Shown here one piece after another: positions 54,005 to 63,115 of a stretch of DNA of 64,000 nt. The position numbers and the translations under genes were made by a program. The notes below the pieces were generated by a model. That model ran no database searches. It was not told the origin of the DNA and saw only the letters and a list, made by a program, of their open reading frames with translations. Position 1 is the stretch's first letter. Each line of letters opens with the position of its first letter. The stretch is from Janthinobacterium sp. PAMC25594 (GTDB lineage: Bacteria > Pseudomonadota > Gammaproteobacteria > Burkholderiales > Burkholderiaceae_D), in assembly GCF_019443505.1 (NCBI RefSeq), contig NZ_CP080377.1, positions 248,001-312,000 of the forward strand, written 5' to 3'.

Positions 54005-55030
54005 ATGAAATTGCCTCCATCGACACTGGCGCTGCTCGTCGCGCTGGCCTGCACTGCCGCGCAAGTCCGCGCCGAAGGCGTGCCCCTGTTTGGCCAGTCG
54101 CTAGCCGACTCCTCCGTGTTCGCGCTCACCTATGCGACCACCGGCGCCAACTCGACCGTCACGGGCGATATCGTCTCGGGCGATGTCGCCACCATGGGCG
54201 CCGCGTCGCGGCTCAGCGGCAATCTGCTGTCCCTGGGCGCGTCCACCATCGGCGCCGATGCCGTCGTGAGCGGCAATATGCTCAGCGGCGGCGCCGCCAC
54301 CGTCGGCGCCAATGCCAGCGTGGCCGGCAAGGTGGCGGCGTTGGGCGCGGTCACCTTGTCCGCCAGCAGCACCACCCATGGTGCAGGCACGCTTTCCGCG
54401 CTGCCGACAAACGTGCAGAGCGATGCGCAGCAGATCGGCGCCGCGCAGGCCGCATTGAAGAACATGGGGCGGGGGACCGCCCTGGGCACGACCATGACGC
54501 TCGACACCACGCTGTATCCGGGCGTGTTTTCGGCGGCCAATTTGTCCACCACGGCCGGCATCACGCTGACCCTGGACGGACAGAACCGCTCCAATCAATC
54601 CTGGGTGTTCAATATCGACGATTACCTGGTCACGGGCGCGGCCATGAAAATTGTCCTGATCAATGCCGATGCCAGCAACAGCGTCATCTGGAACAGTGGC
54701 GGCTACACGAGCCTGGGTGCCAGCGGGGAGTTCATCGGCACCGTCCTGGCAAAGAATTACGTCAGCGTGGGCGCGGGCACCAGCGTGACGGGCGTGGGTA
54801 GTGCTTGCGGCGGGGTTTTTTCCGCCACCTCGTATGTGTCGACGGGCGACGGCGCGCGCATCGGCGGCAAGGGCTGCAGCGGCATAGGCGGCGGTTTCGA
54901 TATCGTGGACGGTACCGCTGTTCGCAGCATCGACATACCGGCAGTGCCGGAACCGTCCAGCTACGCCATGCTGGTGGCCGGTCTTGCCCTGCTTGGCCTG
55001 ATGCGGCAGCGCAAGCAGGCGCCCCTGTAA
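54005..55030 (+). CDS. DUF3494 ice-binding-like protein with PEP-CTERM sorting signal
   Basis: A 341-residue secreted protein. The signal (LALLVALACTAAQVRA) is followed by a DUF3494 beta-solenoid typical of bacterial ice-binding proteins: FALTYATTGANSTVTGDIV, repeated Ala/Gly/Ser/Thr/Val units, DAQQIGAAQAAL, then QSWVFNIDDYLVTG, WNSGGYTSLGASGEFIGTVLA. The C-terminus is VPEPSSYAMLVAGLALLGLMRQRK, a PEP-CTERM signal for exosortase processing. No exosortase gene is in the window. Start ATG 54005 (RBS weak); an upstream Met (53978) would lengthen the n-region. Predicted to be surface-exposed and to bind ice or polysaccharide. Confidence 0.85.
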   Translation: MKLPPSTLALLVALACTAAQVRAEGVPLFGQSLADSSVFALTYATTGANSTVTGDIVSGDVATMGAASRLSGNLLSLGASTIGADAVVSGNMLSGGAATVGANASVAGKVAALGAVTLSASSTTHGAGTLSALPTNVQSDAQQIGAAQAALKNMGRGTALGTTMTLDTTLYPGVFSAANLSTTAGITLTLDGQNRSNQSWVFNIDDYLVTGAAMKIVLINADASNSVIWNSGGYTSLGASGEFIGTVLAKNYVSVGAGTSVTGVGSACGGVFSATSYVSTGDGARIGGKGCSGIGGGFDIVDGTAVRSIDIPAVPEPSSYAMLVAGLALLGLMRQRKQAPL

Positions 55031-55107
55031 GGGGACGCAAGGCGAGCAAGATGCTATTTGCAATTTGTAGTAAGCTGATCGCCTCCTGATTTCCTGCATG
55101 CACAGTC

Positions 55108-56316
55108 ATGACCGAACCGTCCGCCGCCGCGCTGTCCACCGAAGCAAACCCCTCCGACAAATCGATCCGCCGCCGCTCGCTGTTCGCCGCCTGCAGCGCG
55201 CATGCCGTGCATGACGGCTTGACGGACGTCATCTATGTGCTGCTGCCCATCTGGCAGGCGCAGTTTGCCATCAGCTACGCCATGGTGGGCCTGCTGCGCG
55301 GATCCTACTCGGGCATGATGGCCGGATTCCAGCTGCTGGCCAGCCGCATGGCCAGGCGCTGGGGACGCGAACGCCTGCTGGTGTGCGGCACGGCGCTGGC
55401 CGGCATCGCCTACTTGGTCGCGGGGCAGGCGGGCGGCCTGGCCGTGCTGCTGGTCGCCTTGCTGCTGGGCGGCCTGGGCGCCAGCACGCAGCATCCGCTG
55501 GCCTCGTCCATCGTCACCGACACGCACGAGGCGGGCGGCGGCGTGAAGGAGGCGCTGTCGCAATACAATTTCGCCGGCGATATCGGCAAGACCCTGATTC
55601 CTGCCCTGATGGGTTTGCTGCTGCTCGTGTGCAGCTGGCAAACCGGCGTTTCCCTGCTGGGGCTGCTGGGCCTGGCGGCAGCCGGTTTGCTGTGGTGGCT
55701 GCTGCCCAAGCCCGGCGAACCGCAGGCCGGGGCGAAAAAGGCGGGCAAGACCATCACTGGCAGCGGCTCGAAAGGGGGCTTCCGTGCGCTGCTGGCCACC
55801 GGTACCCTGGACAGCGCCGTGCGCATGGGTTTTCTCACCTTCCTGCCATTTTTGCTGAAAAGCAAGGGAGCGGGCACGGCCGGCATCGGCGTGGCCTTGT
55901 CCCTGCTGTTCGTGGGCGGCGCCTTCGGCAAGCTGCTGTGCGGTTACCTGGGCGCGCGCATCGGCATGATGAAGACCGTGTGGCTGACGGAATCGATGAC
56001 TTCCGTGCTGATCGTCGCCGCCCTGTGGCTGCCGCTGGCCGGCGTCATGGCCATGCTGCCCTTGCTGGGGCTGGCGCTGAACGGCACTTCGTCCGTGCTG
56101 TACGGCGTCGTGCCGGAGCTGGCGGAGCCGGGCAAGCGCGAGCACGCGTTCGCCCTGTTCTACACGGGCACCATCGGCGGCGGGGCGCTGGCGCCCGTGC
56201 TGTTCGGTGCGCTGGGCGACCATACCAGCGTGCCCACGGCCCTGACGGTGCTGGCAGCCGTACTGCTGCTGACCTTGCCGCTGGCGTGGAAAGTGCAGCG
56301 GAGTAAAGCCGGCTGA
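55108..56316 (+). CDS. MFS transporter, Fsr (fosmidomycin-resistance)-like
   Basis: A 402-residue, 12-helix major facilitator. It begins with HAVHDGLTDVIYVLLPIWQAQF, the first-helix HxxxDG pattern found in Fsr-type exporters, then YSGMMAGFQLLASRMARRWG and a second half with GMMKTVWLTESM. The expected role is efflux of a small molecule across the inner membrane. Start ATG 55108. It lies 78 bases after the ice-binding gene on the same strand, with no obvious terminator between, but functional linkage is unlikely. Confidence 0.75.
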   Translation: MTEPSAAALSTEANPSDKSIRRRSLFAACSAHAVHDGLTDVIYVLLPIWQAQFAISYAMVGLLRGSYSGMMAGFQLLASRMARRWGRERLLVCGTALAGIAYLVAGQAGGLAVLLVALLLGGLGASTQHPLASSIVTDTHEAGGGVKEALSQYNFAGDIGKTLIPALMGLLLLVCSWQTGVSLLGLLGLAAAGLLWWLLPKPGEPQAGAKKAGKTITGSGSKGGFRALLATGTLDSAVRMGFLTFLPFLLKSKGAGTAGIGVALSLLFVGGAFGKLLCGYLGARIGMMKTVWLTESMTSVLIVAALWLPLAGVMAMLPLLGLALNGTSSVLYGVVPELAEPGKREHAFALFYTGTIGGGALAPVLFGALGDHTSVPTALTVLAAVLLLTLPLAWKVQRSKAG

Positions 56317-56387
56317 GACAGGGATCTTCGGCATCTGGTCGCAGCCCCCTGTCTGCCGTTATATTTAGAATTAAAAGGAAATAATTG

Positions 56388-56810
56388 ATGGGTGCACCTA
56401 TTATTATCGATGGCAGCATGGATCTGTGGATCACGAATGGTTCCAAGGATCTAATTTGTGAAATCGTCGTGAATATCGCCAAATTGGAAGGGAAGGATAT
56501 TTCCGAAGTTTATGATATTGCCCCGGGTATCGCTGGTACGTATGGCGTATCGGGTCTGGGTATCGACACGGAGGAATTTTATCCGTATTTTGGCGGGCGC
56601 GATGGTTTTCGCCGGCATCTCGATTGCTGCCTTTCACGCTTGAATGAAGTATGCGATGGCAATGATCCGGGAACGGCCTGCGTGGCAAACATCCTCGCCT
56701 GGGCTATCTACAAGATGGATGGCGGCGTTATCGATGAGGAGTGCAATCTGTATTACTCCCTGCCGCCGCTGATGCCTGCAGAGCGCGATAAGGCCAAGTC
56801 AAGGGCATGA
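56388..56810 (+). CDS. Small acidic protein, unknown family
   Basis: A 140-residue cytoplasmic protein (MGAPIIIDGSMDLWITNGSKD...YFGGRDGFRRHLDCCLSRLN...). AAGGA lies 8 bases before ATG 56388. It is acidic and its gene is visibly less GC-rich than neighbours on both sides, suggesting transfer. No family is recognised; stand-alone acidic proteins of this size are often immunity proteins, but nothing else supports that here. It sits 81 bases before a CatA-like gene. Confidence 0.55.
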   Translation: MGAPIIIDGSMDLWITNGSKDLICEIVVNIAKLEGKDISEVYDIAPGIAGTYGVSGLGIDTEEFYPYFGGRDGFRRHLDCCLSRLNEVCDGNDPGTACVANILAWAIYKMDGGVIDEECNLYYSLPPLMPAERDKAKSRA

Positions 56811-56891
56811 AGCGGGAATGCGCGGCCTCATGTGTCGCCAAGCCCGGTTCGCCTCTTGCCCGTCAGTCCCCCCATCGTCTACACTCGCCGC

Positions 56892-57533
56892 ATGAAAAAT
56901 TTTGCAAAGCGGCGCGACCGCTACGACTTGTTCCGCGCGTTTGAGAATCCCCTCGTCAACATCAATTTCCAGCTCGATGTGCCGGACTTCCGGCCCTGGT
57001 GCAAGGAACGGAACATCCCCGTGTTCCACTTTTTCCTGTTTTGCCTGCTCAATACGGTCAAGGAAATCGACAACTTCATGTACCGCATCTGCCAGGGCGA
57101 GGTAATCAGGATCGACGATTTTCCCGCCTCCTACACCGTCATCAACGGCGACGAGAACCTCAATTACACGCGTTTCACGATGACGGACCAGCTTGACCTG
57201 TTCATCGCACGCAGCCTGGAAGCGAAGCGCCTCGCCGAAGCGAGCTCTGCGCTGATCAACACGGGCGAGGGAGAGAGCGAGCGCGAGCAGCGCAACAATA
57301 TCTACATCACCTGCCTGCCATGGCTGGAGCTGGCGGCCATCGAGCACCCGATTTACCGCCACCGCGACGCGGACATCCCGACCTTTACTTGGGGCAAGTT
57401 CGGCCCCGCGCAGCCGGACGGCCGCATGCGGGTACCGTTTTCCGCGCAGGCGCATCACGGCTTTGTCGATGGCTACCATGTGCAGAAACTGGCGCAGGCG
57501 CTGTCGCGGCGCATTGCCACGATGATTTCCTAG
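56892..57533 (+). CDS. CatA-like chloramphenicol acetyltransferase family protein
   Basis: A 213-residue protein with the CAT fold: RYDLFRAFENPLVNINFQLDV near the start, FHFFLFCLLNTVKEIDNFMYRI, then the catalytic box SAQAHHGFVDGYHVQKLAQ (His-His, Asp-Gly). The length is typical of CATs. The start is ATG 56892. The 3' end shares a CTAG with the convergent AraC gene. Acetylation of chloramphenicol or of another small acceptor is predicted; a resident chromosomal enzyme need not confer resistance. Confidence 0.8.
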   Translation: MKNFAKRRDRYDLFRAFENPLVNINFQLDVPDFRPWCKERNIPVFHFFLFCLLNTVKEIDNFMYRICQGEVIRIDDFPASYTVINGDENLNYTRFTMTDQLDLFIARSLEAKRLAEASSALINTGEGESEREQRNNIYITCLPWLELAAIEHPIYRHRDADIPTFTWGKFGPAQPDGRMRVPFSAQAHHGFVDGYHVQKLAQALSRRIATMIS

Positions 57534-58288
57534 TTTAAATAGTCGCTGGGCGCCCGGCCCAGCACGCGGCGGAAGGCGGCCGTGAAGGCGCTGGGACTGG
57601 CATAACCGAGGTCGAGCGCGACGCGGGTGACGGCTTGCCCCTGGGCCAGCCGCGTGATGGCGGCCAGCAGGCACGCTTGCTGGCGCCATTGGGCAAAGGC
57701 CAGGCCCGTCTGGGCGCGGAATTGCCGCGTAAAGGTGCGCCGGCTCATGCCCGCCTGCGCCGCCATCGTGTCCAGGCTGTTGTCCAGGCTGGGATGTTCG
57801 AGCAATTCCATGCACAGCCGCGCCAGCCTGGCATCCTGCGGCAGGGGCGCGTTCAGGGGCAGGGGCGCCATGGCGGCGATTTCATCGAGCAGCAAGGCCA
57901 TCAATCGCCCGGCGCGCGACTGTTCCGCATACAGGGCCTCCACGGTCACGGCCTCGGCCAGCAACTGGCGCAGCAGCGGCGTGGCATCGAGCACCTGGCA
58001 ATCGGGTGGCAAGCCCATCCTGGCGATGGCGTCCGGGGCGATAAACACGTTGTGCATGCTCACGGCGCCATGCATGCGCATGCCGTGGACGAGTCCGGCC
58101 GGTACCCAGCAAGCGCGTTGCGGCGGCACCAGCCAGTTGCCTTGCGGCGTATGCACGCTGATGACGCCGCGCGCCGCATAGGCGAATTGCCCGCGCGCAT
58201 GGCTGTGGCTGGGGAACATTGTGCCGGGGGCATGGTCGCGCACCGTGGCGATCAGTTCGCGTGGCACTTCCGTATAAAAATCATCCAT
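57530..58288 (-). CDS. AraC-family transcriptional regulator
   Basis: A 252-residue protein with an N-terminal cupin (MFPSHSHARGQFAYAARGVISVHTPQGNWLVPP) and a C-terminal double HTH (SLDTMAAQAGMSRRTFTRQFRAQTG, VTRVALDLGYASPSAFTAAFRRVLG). It starts at ATG 58288 (frame open to 58381). The cupin suggests a small-molecule ligand. It overlaps the CAT gene by four bases tail to tail and is divergent from the alpha/beta hydrolase at 58374, which is a likely target. Confidence 0.88.
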   Translation of the reverse strand: MDDFYTEVPRELIATVRDHAPGTMFPSHSHARGQFAYAARGVISVHTPQGNWLVPPQRACWVPAGLVHGMRMHGAVSMHNVFIAPDAIARMGLPPDCQVLDATPLLRQLLAEAVTVEALYAEQSRAGRLMALLLDEIAAMAPLPLNAPLPQDARLARLCMELLEHPSLDNSLDTMAAQAGMSRRTFTRQFRAQTGLAFAQWRQQACLLAAITRLAQGQAVTRVALDLGYASPSAFTAAFRRVLGRAPSDYLN

Positions 58289-58373
58289 GGCCCGTACTCT
58301 ACAGTATTTGACCTGACATCGAAGGCGGGCCGCCTGCTGGGCGCCTACCATGCACTCTTTTTCAGGAGAGTAT

Positions 58374-59138
58374 ATGCACAATAGCTATCATCGCGTGGGT
58401 CATGGCCCCCATGCCGTCATCGTCCTGCACGGCTGGTTTGGCGACGCGCACGCATTTGCGCCGATGGAAGTGGCCCTCGATGGCGCCGCTTTCAGCTATG
58501 TCTTCATGGATAATCGCGGCTATGGCGGCATGCGCGGCGCGGCGGGACAGTATTCGATGGATGAAGTCGCTCGCGACGCGTTGGCGCTGGCCGATGCGCT
58601 CGGTTTCGCCACCTTCAGCGTGGTCGGTCACTCGATGGGCGGCATGGCGCTGGAACGGCTGGCCTTGCTGGCGCCCTTGCGTTTGCGCAAACTGGTGGCC
58701 GTGGCGCCCGTGCCAAGCTGCGGCGTGGCGTTCGATGGAGCGGCCCAGCAACTGTTTCTCGATGCCAGCGGCGATGTGCAGGCGCGGCGCGCCATCATAG
58801 CCCGCAGCACGGGCGGGCGCTTGTCCTCTACCTGGCTGGACTGGAAGGCGCGGTATTCGTGGGAAAGTGCGGATCAGGCCGCGTTCGCCGCCTATTTTCT
58901 CGCGTGGAGCGGGACGGATTTCAGCGGCGAAGTGATCGGCGCGGCGTCGAAGCTGCCCTTGCTGGCGCTGGTGGGCGAGCACGACCCCCGTTTTAATGCG
59001 GACTTGATGCGCCGCACCTATCTGGCGTGGTACCCGCAAGCCCGGCTGGAGGTGCTGGGCAATGCGGGACACTATCCGATGAATGAAGCGCCACTGGCCC
59101 TGGCGGCCAGCATCGAGGCGTTTTTATCAGTGGGGTGA
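58374..59138 (+). CDS. Alpha/beta hydrolase
   Basis: A 254-residue hydrolase. HGP-HAVIVLHGWFGDAHAF gives the oxyanion loop, VVGHSMGGMAL the nucleophile Ser, LLALVGEHDPRF the acid and NAGHYPMNEAP the His. AGGAG precedes ATG 58374. It is divergent from the AraC-type regulator, which probably controls it, and ends 2 bases from the LysE-type exporter stop. Substrate unknown (ester, lactone or similar). Confidence 0.85.
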   Translation: MHNSYHRVGHGPHAVIVLHGWFGDAHAFAPMEVALDGAAFSYVFMDNRGYGGMRGAAGQYSMDEVARDALALADALGFATFSVVGHSMGGMALERLALLAPLRLRKLVAVAPVPSCGVAFDGAAQQLFLDASGDVQARRAIIARSTGGRLSSTWLDWKARYSWESADQAAFAAYFLAWSGTDFSGEVIGAASKLPLLALVGEHDPRFNADLMRRTYLAWYPQARLEVLGNAGHYPMNEAPLALAASIEAFLSVG

Positions 59139-59140
59139 CC

Positions 59141-59782
59141 TTACGCCGTCTTGGCGCGCAGGCGCAGCAGGCTCAGGCCCAGCAGCACGAAGGCGCCGCC
59201 CGAAATGCGGTTGAACAGCTTGGCGCGGCCTGGCGTCGCCAGCTGGGTTTTCAGCAGGCGCGCCAGGTTGGCGTAGAACAAGTGGGCCAGCATGGCGCAG
59301 GCCACAAACGAAGTCGTCAGCACGGTGAACTGGATGGCCACCGGTTCGCCCGGCGTGATGAATTGCGGGAACAGGGCCGAGAAGAACAGGATGGCCTTGG
59401 GATTGGTCAGCGCGACCGTCAAGCCCTGGCGGAAGAGTTTCCAGAACGAATTTGGATTCGCCGCGCCAAGCGCCACGGGCGCATCGGCCACGATGCTGGT
59501 CTTGCTGCGCCATTGCTTGATGCCCAGGTACACCAGGTACAGGGCGCCAGCCAGTTTCAGCAGCATGAAGGCCGTGGCCGAGGTGGCCAGCACGACGCCC
59601 ATGCCGGCCATGGCCACGCCGGAAATGATGAACAAGCCAAAACCATTGCCCATGCTGCTGATCATCGCGCGGCGCGGGCCGACGGCGATGGCATTCGAGA
59701 TGGCCAGCAGGACGGCCGGGCCGGGAGAAAACGTGACGAGCAGGGCGACGCTGCAGAAAAGCAGCCAGTTCGAGAGGTGCAT
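59141..59782 (-). CDS. LysE/RhtB-family amino-acid exporter
   Basis: A 213-residue membrane protein with six helices: WLLFCSVALLVTFSPGPAVLLAISN carries the SPGP signature, followed by GNGFGLFIISGVAMAGMGVV, LKLAGALYLVYLGIKQW and LTNPKAILFFSALFPQF. These are hallmarks of the RhtB/LysE superfamily, which exports amino acids or homoserine lactones. CAGGAA precedes ATG 59782. Substrate unknown. Confidence 0.88.
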   Translation of the reverse strand: MHLSNWLLFCSVALLVTFSPGPAVLLAISNAIAVGPRRAMISSMGNGFGLFIISGVAMAGMGVVLATSATAFMLLKLAGALYLVYLGIKQWRSKTSIVADAPVALGAANPNSFWKLFRQGLTVALTNPKAILFFSALFPQFITPGEPVAIQFTVLTTSFVACAMLAHLFYANLARLLKTQLATPGRAKLFNRISGGAFVLLGLSLLRLRAKTA

Positions 59783-59888
59783 GGGTGTTCCTGGGTGGGG
59801 CCGAAGCCGGATTGAGAGTCAAAACACGCTTATTGTACGAAGTTTTCGACTCCCGCGTCAGCGGCCCCGGCCTGAATCAGGTTCGGCT

Positions 59889-60965
59889 TCAGGCAAACAG
59901 GCTGGCGACCACGTGGTTGATGGCCGCGCCACCGGCGATCAGCCAGCAGAACAGCAGACCGGCCAGCAGCAGGGGCTTGATGCCGGCGCGGCGGATGGCC
60001 GACATATGCGTCGTCAAGCCCAGGGCCGCCATGGCCATGGCCAGCAGCGCCGTGTCGATATCGGTGATGGTGGCTACCGTGGCCGCTGGCAACAGGCCCA
60101 GCGAATTGAAGGCGACCACGCCGATAAAAATGAAGGCGAACCAGGGAATGGCCAGCTTGGCCGCTTTGTCGTGGCCACCGGCCTTGGCCGTGCCGCGCGC
60201 CAGCACCGCCGACAGGATGACGAGAAACGGTGCCAGCATCATCACGCGCACCATCTTGGCGATCACGGCCGCGTTCGCCGCTTCCTGCCCGATCGACTTG
60301 CCTGCCGCCACCACTTGCGCCACTTCGTGCACGGTCGAGCCGATGTACACGCCAAACGCCGTGGGCGTGGCGCCCAGCACCTGCCAGCCTTGATTCAACT
60401 GGTACAGCAGCGGATACAGAAAGATGGCGATGGTGCCGAACACGACGACGGTGGAGACGGCCACGGTAACGTCTTCGCTGCGCCCCTTGACGACGGGCTC
60501 GGTCGCCATCACGGCCGCCGCCCCGCAAATCGAGCTGCCCGCGCCGATCAGAATGGCGCTGTTGCGTTCCAGCTTGAACACCTTGGTGCCGAGGAACATG
60601 GCCAGGCCAAACGTGGAGGTCAGCACCAGCGCGTCGATGGCGATGCCGGCCAGGCCCACTTGCCCGATATCCTGGAACGTCAGACGGAAGCCGTAGAGGA
60701 TGATGCCGAGTCGTAATAATGTCTGCTTGGAAAAGGCCACGCCCGCGCCGCAGGCGGGCGCCAGGCGGCCATACACGCTGTTGCCCAGCACAATGCCCAG
60801 CATGATGGCCAGGGTCAGCGCGCTCATGCCGTGGCTTTGCATCCATTCCAGCTTGCCCAGCGCGATGGCGCTCCAGGCGATTGCGCCGCTCAGCATCAGG
60901 CCCGGCAGCAAGCGGCCGTAGCGGTCGCTGAAACTTGTTGTAGTTGTGGTGGATAAGGAAGACAT
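59889..60965 (-). CDS. yeiH: YeiH-family putative sulfate exporter
   Basis: A 358-residue, about ten-helix protein of the UPF0324/YeiH family: [60 protein letters not shown] and [19 protein letters not shown]. It starts at ATG 60965 after GGAG; the frame is open much further upstream, but that part is antisense to the LysR gene. It is divergent from a LysR-type gene, the same arrangement as yeiH-yeiE in enterobacteria. Role uncertain; export of sulfonates or sulfate has been proposed. Confidence 0.88.
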   Translation of the reverse strand: MSSLSTTTTTSFSDRYGRLLPGLMLSGAIAWSAIALGKLEWMQSHGMSALTLAIMLGIVLGNSVYGRLAPACGAGVAFSKQTLLRLGIILYGFRLTFQDIGQVGLAGIAIDALVLTSTFGLAMFLGTKVFKLERNSAILIGAGSSICGAAAVMATEPVVKGRSEDVTVAVSTVVVFGTIAIFLYPLLYQLNQGWQVLGATPTAFGVYIGSTVHEVAQVVAAGKSIGQEAANAAVIAKMVRVMMLAPFLVILSAVLARGTAKAGGHDKAAKLAIPWFAFIFIGVVAFNSLGLLPAATVATITDIDTALLAMAMAALGLTTHMSAIRRAGIKPLLLAGLLFCWLIAGGAAINHVVASLFA

Positions 60966-61070
60966 GCCGTACTCCATGTTTTTATGCGTATGGCATGACT
61001 GTACAGTTAGGTGATTAAATGGTAAAACGGATTGTTTTTGTATGTTTAACCTGAATAATGGGTAAATGAG

Positions 61071-61970
61071 ATGGCTTTGACCTTGCGGCAACTGCAGATT
61101 TTCCTCGCCGTGGCGGACACGGGCAGCACCAGCGCGGCCGGCGAACAGATTGCACTGTCGCAATCGGCCACCAGCGCGGCCCTGAATGAACTGGAAACCT
61201 TGCTCGGTGCACAACTGTTTGACCGCGTGGGCAAGCGATTGCTGCTCAATGACAATGGCCGCCTGCTGTTGCCGCAGGCGCGGCAGATGCGCGACGCGGC
61301 CGCCAGCATCGAGCGCCAGTTCGCGGGCGCCGACCCGTCCGTGCCCGTCAGCCTGCAGATCGGTGCCAGCACAACGATAGGCATCTATCTGCTGCCGCAG
61401 ATCCTGGCCCAGGCGGCGCAGCAGTACGGGCGCAGCATCCCGCAGGTGACGATTGCCAACACGGCCGACATCGCGGCCGCCGTGGCGGAGTTTCGTGTCG
61501 ATATCGGCCTGATCGAGGGGCCGTGCCACGAAGCGGGCTTGCTGGTGGAGCCGTGGCTGACGGACCAGATGCTGATCGTGGCCGCGCCCACGCATCCGCT
61601 GGCGCAGCTGCACCATTTGCTCAGCTTTGCGGAGCTGAACCAGGCGGGCTGGCTGCTGCGCGAAGCGGGCTCGGGTACGCGCGAAGCGGTGGAGCAGGCA
61701 CTGGTGCCGTATCTGCACTATCTGCGCGCCGCGGGCGAATTCAGCAATTCGGAAGCGATCAAATATGGCGCCGCGGCCGGTCTCGGCATCGCCTGCCTGT
61801 CGCGGGTGGTGGTGGCCGATCTGCTGGCCAGCGGGCAACTGGTGGAACTGGACACCATGCTGCCACCGCTGGAGCGCAACTTTTATCTGATCCGCCAGTC
61901 CAAGAAGATCCTCTCGCCCCGTTTGACGGGATTTTTGGAACTGTGCCGTCACGCCTCGCGCATGGCTTGA
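61071..61970 (+). CDS. yeiE: LysR-type regulator, YeiE-like
   Basis: A 299-residue LTTR. The HTH is [38 protein letters not shown], followed by [15 protein letters not shown] and a periplasmic-binding-type effector domain ([13 protein letters not shown]...). It starts at ATG 61071. TTTAACC-N8-GGGTAAA (61045-61066) lies just before the start and looks like its operator. It is divergent from yeiH, its probable target. Confidence 0.88.
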   Translation: MALTLRQLQIFLAVADTGSTSAAGEQIALSQSATSAALNELETLLGAQLFDRVGKRLLLNDNGRLLLPQARQMRDAAASIERQFAGADPSVPVSLQIGASTTIGIYLLPQILAQAAQQYGRSIPQVTIANTADIAAAVAEFRVDIGLIEGPCHEAGLLVEPWLTDQMLIVAAPTHPLAQLHHLLSFAELNQAGWLLREAGSGTREAVEQALVPYLHYLRAAGEFSNSEAIKYGAAAGLGIACLSRVVVADLLASGQLVELDTMLPPLERNFYLIRQSKKILSPRLTGFLELCRHASRMA

Positions 61971-61973
61971 TGT

Positions 61974-62010
61974 TTTTCCATATATGGGATAAATTCTCTT
62001 ATATGGAAAA
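61974..62010. promoter_or_regulatory. 11-bp inverted repeat overlapping the XRE start codon
   Basis: TTTTCCATATA (61974-61984) and TATATGGAAAA (62000-62010) are exact complements, 15 bases apart. The right arm contains the ATG of the XRE gene, so binding there would block its own expression; it probably is the autoregulatory operator. Confidence 0.6.
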
Positions 62011-62575
62011 TTTGATACTCACCGAGAACGATACGGAACAACGTCTGGCCGCGCGCCTGAAACAGTTGCGCGTGGAGCGGGGCTGGTCGCTGGACCAGTT
62101 GGCGAACCTGAGCCAGGTCAGCCGCGCCACCCTGTCGCGCCTGGAAAATGGCGAAGTCAGCCCGACTACCAATGTGTTGGGCAAGCTGTGCGCCGCGTAT
62201 GGCCTGGCCATGTCGCGCCTGCTGCGCATGGTCGAGGACGATTTTCCGCCCTTGCTGCGGCGGGCTCAGCAGGGTGTGTGGACGGACCCGGAGACCGGCT
62301 TTATCCGCCGTTCCGTCTCGCCCCCATCGTGCGCCTTGGCTGGCGAAGCGCTCGAATGCGAACTGGGCGCGGGTGTGACGATCGCCTACGCGGCCTCGCC
62401 CCGGCCCGGCATGGAACATCATCTGTTGCTGCAGGACGGCAAGCTGAACGTGACGGTCGACGGCCGCTCGCACGATTTAATGGCCGGCGATTGCCTGCGC
62501 TACCAGTTGCATGGCGCCAGCGCGTTTGCGACGCCGCCGGACAGTGGCGCCCGCTATTTTCTCTTTCTCGTCTGA
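62003..62575 (+). CDS. XRE-cupin transcriptional regulator
   Basis: A 190-residue protein: N-terminal helix-turn-helix ([46 protein letters not shown]) and C-terminal cupin ([30 protein letters not shown]...DCLRYQLHG). It starts at ATG 62003. The start codon lies inside an 11-bp inverted repeat (61974-62010), presumably its operator. It lies 7 bases upstream of the GNAT gene, so the two form an operon. XRE-cupin regulators usually control small-metabolite enzymes. Confidence 0.88.
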   Translation: MENLILTENDTEQRLAARLKQLRVERGWSLDQLANLSQVSRATLSRLENGEVSPTTNVLGKLCAAYGLAMSRLLRMVEDDFPPLLRRAQQGVWTDPETGFIRRSVSPPSCALAGEALECELGAGVTIAYAASPRPGMEHHLLLQDGKLNVTVDGRSHDLMAGDCLRYQLHGASAFATPPDSGARYFLFLV

Positions 62576-62582
62576 GGTCATC

Positions 62583-63107
62583 ATGCCCGCATCGCTGCGT
62601 AGTTTCAGTTCCGCCGATATTCTCGAACGCCTGCCGGAACTGGGCGCCTTGTTGCAAGACTGCGTGCACGACGGCGCCAGCATCGGTTTCATCTTGCCGT
62701 TCGACGTGGCGGCCAGCCAGGCGTTCTGGACGGAGAATGTCTTGCCGGCCTTGACGCGTGGCGTGCGCCTGCTGCTGGTGGCCGAGGTGGAAGGCAAGGT
62801 GGCCGGCGCCGTGCAGCTGGACTGGGATACCAACCCCAACCAGGCGCACCGGGCCGAAGTGCGCAAGCTGCTGGTCGCGCCCGCTTATCGCCGCCTCGGC
62901 CTCGCGCGCCAGCTGATGCTGGCGCTGGAAGAGCAGGCGCGCCTCTTGCCGCGCAGCCTGCTGACTCTGGACACGCGCAGCGGCGACCATGCCGAACCGC
63001 TGTATTTGTCGCTCGGTTACGTGGTGGCGGGCAGCATCCCCGCCTATGCGCTGGCGCCGGCCGGCGACCGGCTGGACGCCACCACCCTCATGTACAAGCA
63101 GCTATAG
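62583..63107 (+). CDS. GNAT-family N-acetyltransferase
   Basis: A 174-residue acetyltransferase. The GNAT core VAEVEGKVAGAVQLDWD is followed by the acetyl-CoA loop VRKLLVAPAYRRLGLARQLM (Q/RxxGxG/A type), with LLTLDTRSGDHAEPLYLSLGYV completing the fold. It starts at ATG 62583, 7 bases after the XRE-cupin gene, its likely regulator. Substrate unknown. Confidence 0.88.
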   Translation: MPASLRSFSSADILERLPELGALLQDCVHDGASIGFILPFDVAASQAFWTENVLPALTRGVRLLLVAEVEGKVAGAVQLDWDTNPNQAHRAEVRKLLVAPAYRRLGLARQLMLALEEQARLLPRSLLTLDTRSGDHAEPLYLSLGYVVAGSIPAYALAPAGDRLDATTLMYKQL

Positions 63108-63115
63108 CGGGGAAC

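Noticed and set aside
60966..61952. Upstream extension of yeiH, antisense to the LysR gene
   Set aside because: The family N-terminus and a GGAG-spaced ATG at 60965 mark the real start.
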